Source: Oceanospirillum linum
GTDB taxonomy: Bacteria > Pseudomonadota > Gammaproteobacteria > Pseudomonadales > Halomonadaceae
Reading direction: 5' to 3'
DNA: 64,000 nt
Assembly: GCF_900182785.1 (NCBI RefSeq)
Contig: NZ_FXTS01000007.1
Location: 136,811-200,810 of the forward strand
Below the pieces are notes generated by a model. The model ran no database searches. It was not told the DNA's origin and saw nothing but the letters and a program-made list of their open reading frames with translations. Shown piece by piece: positions 7,809 to 16,312 of this stretch; within the stretch, counting starts at the first letter, position 1, and the number at the start of each line of letters is the position of its first letter. A program made the translations under genes and the position numbers.

Positions 7809-9125
7809 ATGTCATCGAACGTCTCTGTAAAACGTCTTGTTTCCTCCCAAGCTGATTTCTCCCAACAACTTGATACTTTGCTTGCCTGGGAGTCAGTTTC
7901 TGATACCGCTGTAAATGAAGCGGTGACTGATATTTTGCATCAGGTTAAGCATCAGGGTGATAAAGCGGTTATGGCATTTACAGAGCGCTTTGATCATCTG
8001 CATGTGGAGGATTTTTCCAGTCTTGAAATGACTCAGGAGCGCCTTAAGCAGGCACTGGATGGCCTGCCGGCAGAGCAGCGGGCAGCCCTGGAGCGTGCCG
8101 CAGAGCGTGTGCGTTCTTATCACGAGAAGCAAGCTCAGGGTCAAGGTTCCTGGGAGTACACTGAAGAAGATGGCACCTTGTTAGGGCAACAGGTTATGCC
8201 GATGGATCGCGTCGGTGTTTATGTGCCCGGTGGCAAAGCTGCATACCCGTCCTCTGTGCTAATGAACGCGATTCCGGCTAAAGTTGCAGGTGTTGAAGAG
8301 ATCATCATGGTTGTGCCTACACCTCATGGTGAGCTGAATGAGTTGGTTTTAGCCGCTGCCTGTATTTCAGGGGTTGATCGTGTTTTCACGATTGGTGGTG
8401 CTCAGGCAGTGGCCGCTCTGGCCTATGGCACCGAAACAGTACCTCGGGTCGATAAGATCGTCGGGCCTGGTAATATCTTTGTAGCGACTGCCAAACGCAT
8501 GGTTTTTGGTGCTGTCGGTATCGATATGATTGCGGGCCCTTCTGAAATTCTGGTGGTGTGCGATGGTAAAACGAACCCTGACTGGATTGCCATGGATCTG
8601 TTTTCTCAGGCAGAACATGATGAAGATGCCCAGCCTATTCTGGTGAGCTGGGATAAAGATTTTATCGATCAGGTTGAGGCCAGCATTCAGAAGCTGATGC
8701 CAACACTTGAGCGTGAGCCTATTGTTCGGGTTTCTATGGCGGAGCGGGCGGCCCTGATTCAGGTGAAGGATCTGGATGAAGCGATTGAGGTGACGAATCG
8801 CATTGCTCCGGAACATCTTGAGCTTTCCATTGAAGATCCCAAAGCGGTTGTAAGCCGGATTCGTCATGCCGGAGCCATCTTCATGGGACGCTATACAGCG
8901 GAAGCTCTGGGTGATTATTGTGCAGGGCCTAACCACGTTTTGCCTACATCGGGAACCGCGCGTTTTTCATCACCTTTAGGGGTCTATGACTTCCAGAAGC
9001 GTTCATCATTGATCATGTGTTCGGCAGATGGTGCCTCTGAGATGGGTAAGATTGCTTCCGTTCTGGCTCGTGGGGAGAGTTTAACGGCACATGCTCGCTC
9101 TGCGGAGTATCGCATTAAGGGTTAA
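7809..9125 (+). CDS. hisD: Histidinol dehydrogenase
   Basis: Zinc-dependent, NAD-linked oxidation of histidinol to histidine, the last two steps of the pathway. From the ATG at 7809 the protein is 438 residues, the usual length; the frame is open from a CTG at 7737 but that extension is not expected. Signature stretches include VGVYVPGGKAAYPSSVLMNAIPAKVAGV, GPGNIFVATAKRMVFG, the GPSEILVV loop, DLFSQAEHDEDAQ (zinc and catalytic residues), and GPNHVLPTSGTARFSS. In Pseudomonas hisC follows; here the unrelated exporter locus follows on the other strand after a terminator. Confidence 0.96.
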   Translation: MSSNVSVKRLVSSQADFSQQLDTLLAWESVSDTAVNEAVTDILHQVKHQGDKAVMAFTERFDHLHVEDFSSLEMTQERLKQALDGLPAEQRAALERAAERVRSYHEKQAQGQGSWEYTEEDGTLLGQQVMPMDRVGVYVPGGKAAYPSSVLMNAIPAKVAGVEEIIMVVPTPHGELNELVLAAACISGVDRVFTIGGAQAVAALAYGTETVPRVDKIVGPGNIFVATAKRMVFGAVGIDMIAGPSEILVVCDGKTNPDWIAMDLFSQAEHDEDAQPILVSWDKDFIDQVEASIQKLMPTLEREPIVRVSMAERAALIQVKDLDEAIEVTNRIAPEHLELSIEDPKAVVSRIRHAGAIFMGRYTAEALGDYCAGPNHVLPTSGTARFSSPLGVYDFQKRSSLIMCSADGASEMGKIASVLARGESLTAHARSAEYRIKG

Positions 9126-9142
9126 GCCCGATCTGTATTTTT

Positions 9143-9166
9143 AAACCGGCTTAGGCCGGTTTTTTT
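9143..9166 (+). terminator. Terminator after hisD
   Basis: AAACCGGC (9143-9150), loop TTAG, GCCGGTTT (9155-9162), then more T. Strong Rho-independent form that closes the mla-mur-his run. Confidence 0.85.
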
Positions 9167-9196
9167 GTTTCCAGAGAGATATCCGCATGAATACTT

Positions 9197-10081
9197 TCAG
9201 ATTTGACCGGGCTTAATAACCGGTTTTGCTCTGAGTGTCACAGGACTGGCGATAAAACCACCGGCTACGACAAGCAGCAAGGCCACGAGTAATATAAAAC
9301 TCCATTCACTGATGCCAGCCAGAACCAGACTAAAAGCGGTGATTAAAGGGGCGGCAAAGCTGGATATGGCCAGAAGAGAGCGGTTGCCCTGTTTTATACC
9401 GATGTCCCAGAGATAGAAGGCTCCCCCCACTGGGCCCAGGCCTAATAGCAGAGCGCCTATAATCTCTGTAGTGGAAAACTGCCAGTAAGGTGTTTCGAAG
9501 GAAAAATGAGCAATCAGAGAAAGTAGGGCAACGACCAAGGATAGCCAACCAATATTGTCGGCACTACCTGTGTTTTTTGAGAGATACCAGGAGTAAGTCG
9601 ACCAAATTAAAGCGCAGGATGCAGCTAGCAGGTAGCCGGTCAGGTAATCAGAAGATATATCCGCAAATGCTGAGCCTCCCTGGTGCTGACTTATCACAAG
9701 GCTTACTCCGGTAAAGCCGATCAGACCACCATATAACGCCTGTTTTTTTCTGCCTTTTTCAGCTACAAACAAGGTCAGAATCAAGGGCCACAGATAGACA
9801 ATCAGGCTGACCTGAATTGCCGGAGCAAATCGAAGCGCCATAAAATAACAAAAATGGAACCCGAATAGGCCTGCTATGCCAATAAGCCACTGAGGCGAGC
9901 TCATGGTCGGGCGCTCAAAAAGTGCAGTATGCTGTGCTCCACGCTTTATAAACATCAGGGCTGCAGATATTGAAAAGCAGATAAAAAGCAGCTGAAATGC
10001 AGGGATTTTACTGGTAAGACTGCCGAGTAGGGCAAGTACGCCCCATGAGCTGATAGCAGTTAAGCCTAAGAAAGTGGGCAT
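9197..10081 (-). CDS. EamA/DMT-family exporter, YddG-like
   Basis: Ten-helix inner-membrane drug/metabolite transporter of 294 residues made of two EamA repeats. The N-terminal run (SSWGVLALLGSLTSKIPAFQLL), the RFAPAIQVSLIVYLWPLILTLF segment and the LLLGLGPVGGAFYLWDIGIKQGN segment resemble YddG, an exporter of aromatic amino acids; substrate here is inferred. It lies 142 bases downstream of an AraC-type regulator on the same strand, which suggests the regulator controls it. A nested dyad sits directly upstream of the start codon. Confidence 0.8.
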   Translation of the reverse strand: MPTFLGLTAISSWGVLALLGSLTSKIPAFQLLFICFSISAALMFIKRGAQHTALFERPTMSSPQWLIGIAGLFGFHFCYFMALRFAPAIQVSLIVYLWPLILTLFVAEKGRKKQALYGGLIGFTGVSLVISQHQGGSAFADISSDYLTGYLLAASCALIWSTYSWYLSKNTGSADNIGWLSLVVALLSLIAHFSFETPYWQFSTTEIIGALLLGLGPVGGAFYLWDIGIKQGNRSLLAISSFAAPLITAFSLVLAGISEWSFILLVALLLVVAGGFIASPVTLRAKPVIKPGQI

Positions 10082-10086
10082 GTTGC

Positions 10087-10135
10087 TGACTCCATACTGA
10101 ATGACCGATAAGTTATGGTCAGAATTTTAGAGTCA
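10087..10135 (-). promoter_or_regulatory. Nested dyad upstream of the exporter gene
   Basis: Outer arms TGACTC (10087-10092) and GAGTCA (10130-10135) and inner arms TGACC (10102-10106) and GGTCA (10117-10121) share a centre near 10111. This is either an operator or a hairpin in the 5' leader of the exporter, six bases from its start codon. Confidence 0.4.
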
Positions 10136-10223
10136 GTTTAGAGGGCATAGTGTGCTGAAAAGCTGATGTTTTATACTTAAATAGACATTTAAAGGTCCTT
10201 GATAAGGTATTTAAAGCGGAGAC

Positions 10224-10964
10224 TTAGCGAGCCCGGTAGGCTTTAGGTGGCTGCCCCCAGTATTGACGAAAACTGCGACTGAACGCTGATGCATCGGTAT
10301 AACCAACATTTTGCGCAATAATTGCAACGGGGATATCACTGTGACTGAGTAGTGCTCGTGCCTTTTGCATGCGCAGTACCTTAAGGTATTGCAAAGGAGG
10401 CTGACCATAGATATCTGTAAAGCGCTGCTTGAAATGGCTCAGGCTTAAACATGCGATATCCGATAACTGGCTAAGCTCAGGCGTATAACTGAGATCTTTT
10501 TTCAGAAAATCGATGACTAACTCTATTCTTTTATCCTTCTGTGCGTAGGGCTGCTGTTGAGATAGTAGGTGATAAAAGATATGACCCATGGGTTGCTCAA
10601 TATCTGGGTCGAGCTGGTTATTGAGTTGCTGCCCTGCAAAAAGACAGAAGTCAAAGAAGTGGCTACTGACCGCTAGAAGAGGTTTCTTCAGTTGAGTCAG
10701 ATGTGCTGGGAGGCTGTGGATATCTGCAACCAGAAAACGGGATTCCTGGTGAGAGGAGAAGCGATGAATGTGGCCCGGAGGAATAACAACCGCCTGTTTC
10801 ACTCCTAACTCTGATTCAAACCTGAAGGGGATATGCTCACCGGGCTCAGAAGAGCCAATTGCCAGTTTAATTCTTCCCTGCAAGGGAATGACAACCTGAG
10901 CATGATCATGTCGGTGCTTTCTGGGGTTCAGGGTGTACGAGCGAAGTGATAATCGTGTATGCAC
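10224..10964 (-). CDS. AraC-family transcriptional regulator with cupin domain
   Basis: Transcriptional regulator of 246 residues: an N-terminal cupin-type sensing domain (about 1-125, with HDHAQVVIPLQGRIKL and VVIPPGHIHRFSSH) and a C-terminal double helix-turn-helix AraC domain (about 145-246, ending QNVGYTDASAFSRSFRQYWGQPP, a typical AraC recognition end). The start is a GTG at 10964 only nine bases after the stop of the sensor kinase gene; no strong ribosome site is seen, so coupling to the kinase is likely. It precedes the YddG-like exporter. No receiver domain is present, so it is not a classical partner for the kinase. Confidence 0.85.
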   Translation of the reverse strand: MHTRLSLRSYTLNPRKHRHDHAQVVIPLQGRIKLAIGSSEPGEHIPFRFESELGVKQAVVIPPGHIHRFSSHQESRFLVADIHSLPAHLTQLKKPLLAVSSHFFDFCLFAGQQLNNQLDPDIEQPMGHIFYHLLSQQQPYAQKDKRIELVIDFLKKDLSYTPELSQLSDIACLSLSHFKQRFTDIYGQPPLQYLKVLRMQKARALLSHSDIPVAIIAQNVGYTDASAFSRSFRQYWGQPPKAYRAR

Positions 10965-10973
10965 AGTCTGTAC

Positions 10974-12857
10974 TTAGCCCCCTACAGACAGTGTTTCCGG
11001 CAAAAGAGGCAGCTGTATCATAACTTTCAACCCTTCACCTGGTTTGGATGCTGTCTGAATACTGCCAGCGAGGGCCTGAGAAACCTGATTGTAAACGATA
11101 TGCATACCAAGGCCGATACAGTTGCTGTCCCGCCTGGAGGTGTGAAAAGGTTCAAACAGTTTATTAAGTTCCTGCTGTGACATGCCCTGGCCATTATCCT
11201 GATAGCAGATCGAAAGCCCGTCCGGTGTTTCCCTGATTGAGATGGCAATATTATTGGACGGATCAGAGGACTTAAAGCCGTGGATAATGCTGTTATTAAT
11301 CATTTGGTGGAATATTTGCACCCAGCTTTGAGTGATGGTTGGCCAATTCAGATTATCTTCACAGGTGAGCTGAACATTAATCTGTTTATCCTGAAGTTTT
11401 TGCTGCAACCCGATAATGATATCACCGAGCAGTTGCTTAACATAGACAGGCTCAACTCTGCCTTGTCCGCTCTGTGCTGCAGTCTGCTTGAATACCTGTA
11501 TCAGGCGAACAACCTGCTGCAGATTTGCTTGCATTAGCTTATAGGCTTCAAGGTTGTGGCCTTCTTCTGAATCCGGCTCAAGCATCATGCCCGCTGTGAT
11601 GGCAGCTCCCAGGGGGGTGTTAATTTCGTGGGCGATACCGGAGATTAGAGACGCCAGTGCAGCCATTTTCTCACGCTCTATAAGTTGGTTTTGAGTGATT
11701 TCAAGTTTATGAAGAGATTGCTCAAGCTCAAGTGTCCTCAGAACAACACGTTTTTCCAGTGTTTCATTAAGCTCCTGAAGTGCTTGTTCCGCCCGCTTGC
11801 GGGAGGTGATCTCAATGGCTGAGCCTCGCATGCTAACCTCTTGGGAATGGGAGTCTACCCGTGTCCCATGAAAGATAAAATTGCGCTCTTCACCCCGGAG
11901 GTTAAGTTTGACCTCTAGTCCTTTGAAATCATGACCCTGGCTCATAGCCTTGGTCATCTCACTGTTCGGAATAAGATCTGTCAGCTTGTAGTTACAGATC
12001 TGAATATCTGTTATACCCAACTGAGTTTGCATCTGCTCTGAAGCGAACGTAACTCTGCCATCAGCATCGGTTTCCCAGAGCCAGTCAGAGGCTGAGTTGG
12101 CAAAGTCAGTAAAGCGGTCTTTCTCTGTTTCTATTTCCCCATAGAGCCGGTTTAAGGTGTGGCTGAGCTGGTTAACTGAAAGAGCCAGTACACTGATTTC
12201 ATCGTGCTCTGAGGTTATAAAGGGGACATGGTCCAGTTGCAGAGTCTTGAGCGGCTGGTTTGGCCGAAAGTGATCCAGGTAGTTCAGAATTCTCAGAATC
12301 CGCCGGTTTACGCTAAGCTGGAAAACCCAGAGAATCAAACCTGAAACGATAAATGTTTTTATGCCATTGGCGATCAGTGTTGATAGAAGCGTTTGCAGAA
12401 GCTGTTGGTAAATGCGCTCCGATGAGGACTCTACATAGAGCTGCCCCAGCATAAAGCGTGTATCGTCATCCGGGCCACTGTATTGAAGAGGAATAAACCG
12501 GTTAATTTTATCACCGGTCACTTCTTTGCCTGCCTGCCAAACCTGATTGCTGGTCGCAGAGGTAACTCTTATAAAAGATATATCCGGTAATTTAACCAAG
12601 CCTTCCAGTCGAATATTGAGCTGGTGCTCATTAAACTCCCACAAATTAATTGTCAGTGATTCGACATGGACATCTTTTAGCTCCTGAAACCGTGTTTCGA
12701 CAGAGCTGACTTCTGTGTGGTAGTCGCTATAAAGTTGAATCAGAGTGGAGGTCAGGGTAATCAGGCTGCTGATTATGACGAGAACAATCATAATCCTGCG
12801 ACCGATAACACTGGCAAAGGGATGTCGTGAAAGCTTGTGTGAAGTCGACAGCTGCAT
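10974..12857 (-). CDS. Membrane sensor histidine kinase with PAS domain
   Basis: A 627-residue sensor kinase. Visible in order: membrane segment (about 21-41), periplasmic sensing region (42-158), second membrane segment (about 160-183), linker, PAS domain (about 245-355, with SASDWLWETDADGRVTFAS), coiled coil (355-395), dimerisation domain with the phospho-acceptor His410 in SGIAHEINTPLG, and an ATPase domain with N box (MINNSIIHGF, 519-528), DNGQGM (554-559), FEPFHTS and GLGMHIV. It is complete and should be active. There is no receiver domain in the protein and no response regulator gene next to it. The next gene downstream is an AraC regulator. A related kinase position is held by retS near purH-purD in Pseudomonas, but this protein lacks the RetS layout. 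Confidence 0.9.
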   Translation of the reverse strand: MQLSTSHKLSRHPFASVIGRRIMIVLVIISSLITLTSTLIQLYSDYHTEVSSVETRFQELKDVHVESLTINLWEFNEHQLNIRLEGLVKLPDISFIRVTSATSNQVWQAGKEVTGDKINRFIPLQYSGPDDDTRFMLGQLYVESSSERIYQQLLQTLLSTLIANGIKTFIVSGLILWVFQLSVNRRILRILNYLDHFRPNQPLKTLQLDHVPFITSEHDEISVLALSVNQLSHTLNRLYGEIETEKDRFTDFANSASDWLWETDADGRVTFASEQMQTQLGITDIQICNYKLTDLIPNSEMTKAMSQGHDFKGLEVKLNLRGEERNFIFHGTRVDSHSQEVSMRGSAIEITSRKRAEQALQELNETLEKRVVLRTLELEQSLHKLEITQNQLIEREKMAALASLISGIAHEINTPLGAAITAGMMLEPDSEEGHNLEAYKLMQANLQQVVRLIQVFKQTAAQSGQGRVEPVYVKQLLGDIIIGLQQKLQDKQINVQLTCEDNLNWPTITQSWVQIFHQMINNSIIHGFKSSDPSNNIAISIRETPDGLSICYQDNGQGMSQQELNKLFEPFHTSRRDSNCIGLGMHIVYNQVSQALAGSIQTASKPGEGLKVMIQLPLLPETLSVGG

Positions 12858-12966
12858 AGAGGCTACCAGTCACCCAATAAAATGTGGTTAACGCATTATT
12901 TTCAGCATAAAGGCTGAATAAGGTACTGGCAACTGTATTCAGCAGGCTTTGCCAGGCCTGAAAGTA

Positions 12967-12994
12967 CCAAACCCCGAGTTTCCCCGGGGTTTGG
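12967..12994 (-). terminator. Probable terminator after purH
   Basis: CCAAACCCCG (12967-12976) pairs with CGGGGTTTGG (12985-12994) around an 8-base loop. It is very stable but has only a weak T run on the minus strand, and lies about 50 bases after the purH stop. Confidence 0.6.
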
Positions 12995-13046
12995 TCTGTC
13001 TTCATATATCAGAGCTGGCGACACTCAGCCGCCCTCACTCTAGTGG

Positions 13047-14630
13047 CTAGTGGCGGAAGTGACGCATTCCGGTAAACACCATCGCCATGCCGTGCTCATC
13101 CGCTGCATCAATAACTTCCTGATCGCGCATAGAGCCACCGGGCTGAATGACGGCGCTGATACCGGCTTTAGCTGCCGCATCGATACCATCACGGAATGGG
13201 AAGAAAGCATCGGATGCCATTACAGACCCTGGTACTTCCAGGCCTTCATCCTCGGCCTTGATACCGGCGATTTTTGCACTGTACACACGGCTCATCTGGC
13301 CGGCACCTACACCAATGGTCTGACCGTTTCTTACGTAAACAATGGCGTTGGACTTAACGAATTTCGCTACCTTCCAGGCGAAGGCCAGATCACGCATCTG
13401 TTCTTCAGTTGGTGCTTTTTTAGTCACAACTTTCAGGTCTTCGTCGGTCACCATGCCCAGATCACGATCCTGAACCAGCAGGCCGCCATTGACACGTTTG
13501 TAGTCCAGGCTGTGATCACGCTCACCCGGCCAGTTATCGCCGCAGTCCAGCAGGCGTACATTAGCTTTAGTCGCAACAATTGCACTAGCTTCTTCAGAAA
13601 CTCCGGGTGCGATAATAACTTCAACAAACTGGCGATCCACAATCGATTTTGCAGTTTCAGCATCCAGAGGGCGGTTAAAAGCGATGATGCCGCCAAACGC
13701 TGATGTCGGGTCGGTCTGGAAGGCGAGTTCATATGCCTGCAGTGGGTTGTCTGCAATCGCAACACCGCAAGGGTTCGCGTGTTTTACGATAACACAGGCT
13801 GGTTCTACGAATGATTTAACACATTCGAACGCAGCATCGGTATCTGCTACATTGTTGAAAGACAGCTCTTTACCCTGCAGCTGTTTGGCTGTGGATACAC
13901 TGGCCTCAACCGGGTTTTTCTCAACATAGAAAGCCGCTTTCTGATGCGGGTTTTCACCATAGCGCATCTCTTGTTTTTTCTCATACTGCACATTATAGGT
14001 ACGTGCAAAATCTTCGCTGCCACCTTCAACCAGGCGACCAAAGTAGTTGGCGATCATGCCATCGTAAGCAGCGGTATGCTCAAACGCCTTAATGGCCAGA
14101 TCAAAACGGGTCTGCTGCTCAACGGCACCGCCATTAGCGTCCATATCCGCCAGAATACGACTGTAATCATCTACATCAACGACAATAGAAACAAAAGCGT
14201 GGTTTTTTGCCGTAGAACGCACCATGGTTGGCCCGCCGATGTCGATATTTTCTACTGCCATTTCCAGGGTGCAGTCATCACGGGCAACAGTGGCTTCAAA
14301 CGGATAAAGGTTTACTGCAACCAAGTCGATACCCTGGATGCCATTCTCAGCCATCACAGCATCATCCTGACCGCGACGGGCCAGAATACCGCCGTGAATT
14401 TTTGGATGCAGTGTTTTAACGCGACCATCCATCATTTCAGGGAAGCCGGTGTAGTCAGAAACTTCAATCGCTGGTACACCCTGCTCTTTCAGCAATTTGT
14501 AGGTGCCGCCGGTGGACAGAATTTCAACACCGCGCTCGGTCAGTGCTTTGGCAAAGTCAACAACGCCGGTTTTATCCGAGACGCTGATTAATGCCCGGCG
14601 AACCGGCAGATTTTGTGCTTTGGCAGACAT
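13047..14630 (-). CDS. purH: Bifunctional AICAR transformylase/IMP cyclohydrolase
   Basis: Catalyses the last two steps of IMP synthesis. The 527-residue protein has an N-terminal IMP cyclohydrolase (MGS-like) domain (RRALISVSDKTGVVDFAKAL; KTLHPKIHGGILARR) and a C-terminal AICAR transformylase domain with the catalytic KHANPCGVA motif. Length is normal. It follows fis on the minus strand as in E. coli relatives and Pseudomonas, but a terminator-like hairpin separates them, and purD, which usually follows, is absent. Confidence 0.97.
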   Translation of the reverse strand: MSAKAQNLPVRRALISVSDKTGVVDFAKALTERGVEILSTGGTYKLLKEQGVPAIEVSDYTGFPEMMDGRVKTLHPKIHGGILARRGQDDAVMAENGIQGIDLVAVNLYPFEATVARDDCTLEMAVENIDIGGPTMVRSTAKNHAFVSIVVDVDDYSRILADMDANGGAVEQQTRFDLAIKAFEHTAAYDGMIANYFGRLVEGGSEDFARTYNVQYEKKQEMRYGENPHQKAAFYVEKNPVEASVSTAKQLQGKELSFNNVADTDAAFECVKSFVEPACVIVKHANPCGVAIADNPLQAYELAFQTDPTSAFGGIIAFNRPLDAETAKSIVDRQFVEVIIAPGVSEEASAIVATKANVRLLDCGDNWPGERDHSLDYKRVNGGLLVQDRDLGMVTDEDLKVVTKKAPTEEQMRDLAFAWKVAKFVKSNAIVYVRNGQTIGVGAGQMSRVYSAKIAGIKAEDEGLEVPGSVMASDAFFPFRDGIDAAAKAGISAVIQPGGSMRDQEVIDAADEHGMAMVFTGMRHFRH

Positions 14631-14669
14631 AATGTGCTCTTTTCTCTTATATAGGTGAGTAAGAAAACA

Positions 14670-14698
14670 GAAAGCGGCAGAGGTAATCTGCCGCTTTC
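14670..14698 (-). terminator. Terminator between fis and purH
   Basis: GAAAGCGGCAG (14670-14680) pairs with CTGCCGCTTTC (14688-14698); on the minus strand it is followed by TGTTTTCTT. It should end or attenuate dusB-fis transcripts before purH. Confidence 0.7.
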
Positions 14699-14717
14699 AT
14701 CAAAAAGTCGGTTTGGG

Positions 14718-15032
14718 TTACAGCATGCCGTAGGTCTTTAGCTTTTTGCGCAAGGTACCACGGTTGAGGCCGAGAATCTCAGAAGCCTGACTCTGATTGT
14801 CTTTCGTGTAGGCCATAACAGCTTCCAGCAGAGGAGCTTCAATCTCAGCCAGTACCATCTGGTAAAGATTACTGGCCGGCTGCCCATCAAGATGGGCAAA
14901 GTAATTACTCATCGCTTCTTCAACACTGGCACGCAGTGTCTTCTGGCCTGCCTGAGCCTGGGTGATGATCTCAGGGGGATTATCGGAGATATCTGTATTA
15001 CTGCTCATATTCTTATCGCTAAGTGCGTTCAC
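14718..15032 (-). CDS. fis: DNA-binding protein Fis
   Basis: Nucleoid-associated DNA-bending protein that activates stable-RNA promoters and aids recombination. The 104-residue sequence has the dimerisation helices (MSNYFAHLDG, LYQMVLAEIEAPLLEAVM) and the C-terminal helix-turn-helix (QASEILGLNRGTLRKKLKTYGML). A GTG at 15032 is chosen over an ATG at 15008 because a strong GGAGGAGG site lies seven to eight bases before the GTG and nothing precedes the ATG. The GTG overlaps the dusB stop (GTGA), the usual dusB-fis coupling. Confidence 0.95.
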   Translation of the reverse strand: MNALSDKNMSSNTDISDNPPEIITQAQAGQKTLRASVEEAMSNYFAHLDGQPASNLYQMVLAEIEAPLLEAVMAYTKDNQSQASEILGLNRGTLRKKLKTYGML

Positions 15033-16039
15033 AACAGCGCCTCCTCCATAAAGGAAGACACGTCATCTGCCTGATCCGGTTTCAGTATAAAGTGCTTAAT
15101 AGCGGCTTGCTGCTCTTTGGGCTGCTCCAGTCGGTTAAAATACCGACGGAAGTCTGCACCGTGTTCATGTGAGCCCAGGTACCAGTTGACGTGTTTCCGG
15201 GCGATGCGAACCCCCATCACCTCTCCGTAAAACTGATAAAGCTCGTTCAGGTGACGACTTAAAATGTCCAGGCGCGTCACCGCGTCAGGCTCAGGTAAAT
15301 GTTCACCGGTTTCCAGAAAGTGACTGATCTGCCGAAATATCCAGGGATGCCCCTGAGCGCCTCGACCGATCATGACGGCATCTGCCCCCGTGTAGTCCAT
15401 AACATAACGGGCTTTTTCCGGTGATGTAATATCACCATTGGCGAATACAGGAATTGAAATGCTCTGCTTTATTTGAGCAATAGTGTCGTACTCTGCTTCG
15501 CCTTTGTAGGCATCAGCACGGGTTCGGCCATGGACAGCTAACGCCTGAATTCCGCTTTGTTCAGCAATATGAGCGATGGTAACGCCATTGCGGTGCTCGT
15601 GATCCCAGCCAGTGCGAATTTTGAGTGTGACCGGAATATCCACAGCGCCGACAACGGCATCCAAAATATCGGAAACAAGCTTTTCATCTTTTAACAAAGC
15701 GGACCCTGCGGCTTTATTACAGACTTTTTTGGCTGGGCAGCCCATGTTGATATCAATAATCTGAGCGCCATGTTCTGCATTCAGACGGGCAGCTTCAGCT
15801 AGCATATCCGGATCCCCACCCGCAATTTGCACGGATCTGGGCTCTTCTTCGCCGCTATGATTCATCCGCAAGCGGGATTTTCGGGTATTCCAAAGCTTCA
15901 CATCTGAGGTGACCATTTCTGACACCACAAGACCTGCACCCATTTCACGGCAGAGTTGCCGGAAGGGGCGATCGGTAACGCCAGCCATGGGGGCAAGAAT
16001 AACCGGGCTGTCTAAGGTGTAAGAACCAATTTTAACCAT
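15029..16039 (-). CDS. dusB: tRNA-dihydrouridine synthase B
   Basis: FMN enzyme that reduces uridine to dihydrouridine in the tRNA D loop. The 336-residue protein has the Dus TIM barrel: APMAGVTDRPFRQLCREMGAGL near the start, IDINMGCPAKKVCNKAAGSALL (with the catalytic cysteine in the MGCPAKKVC stretch), and the GADAVMIGRGAQGHPWIF phosphate-binding end. The downstream fis start overlaps its stop, the classic dusB-fis operon. Confidence 0.96.
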   Translation of the reverse strand: MVKIGSYTLDSPVILAPMAGVTDRPFRQLCREMGAGLVVSEMVTSDVKLWNTRKSRLRMNHSGEEEPRSVQIAGGDPDMLAEAARLNAEHGAQIIDINMGCPAKKVCNKAAGSALLKDEKLVSDILDAVVGAVDIPVTLKIRTGWDHEHRNGVTIAHIAEQSGIQALAVHGRTRADAYKGEAEYDTIAQIKQSISIPVFANGDITSPEKARYVMDYTGADAVMIGRGAQGHPWIFRQISHFLETGEHLPEPDAVTRLDILSRHLNELYQFYGEVMGVRIARKHVNWYLGSHEHGADFRRYFNRLEQPKEQQAAIKHFILKPDQADDVSSFMEEALL

Positions 16040-16219
16040 GGGTAACCGTAAAATATAAACGCTACACCAGGGTATTGGCGCAGAGTTTCGTTAGGCTTTA
16101 AAAAAGCGCTAAGCATTGTAAATCGAGGGGCGCTAATGATACTAGGAATCCGGCAAGTGTAAAGCTGAACTCAGAATATATTGATCAAAATATATACAAT
16201 ATTGCACCCTGATATGGAA

Positions 16220-16249
16220 GCCCTGCTCTACTCATGCAGATAGCAGGGC
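16220..16249 (-). terminator. Possible terminator after gdhA
   Basis: GCCCTGCT (16220-16227) pairs with AGCAGGGC (16242-16249) around a 14-base loop, about 65 bases past the gdhA stop. There is no clear T run, so the call is weak. Confidence 0.35.
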
Positions 16250-16312
16250 GTAGTTTGGTGGGAAAGCTGTAAGCGTTGCGCTGTTTATGATGGCCTCTAT
16301 TATTTGCAGGCG

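Noticed and set aside
10974..12857. Possible RetS equivalent because it lies next to purH
   Set aside because: The protein has a single PAS, no 7TM sensor domain and no receiver domains, unlike RetS.
13050..14591. Long open frames antisense to purH, and similar long antisense frames opposite hisG, hisD, mpl and aceE
   Set aside because: Shadow frames of strongly biased coding sequence; no ribosome sites and no family patterns.
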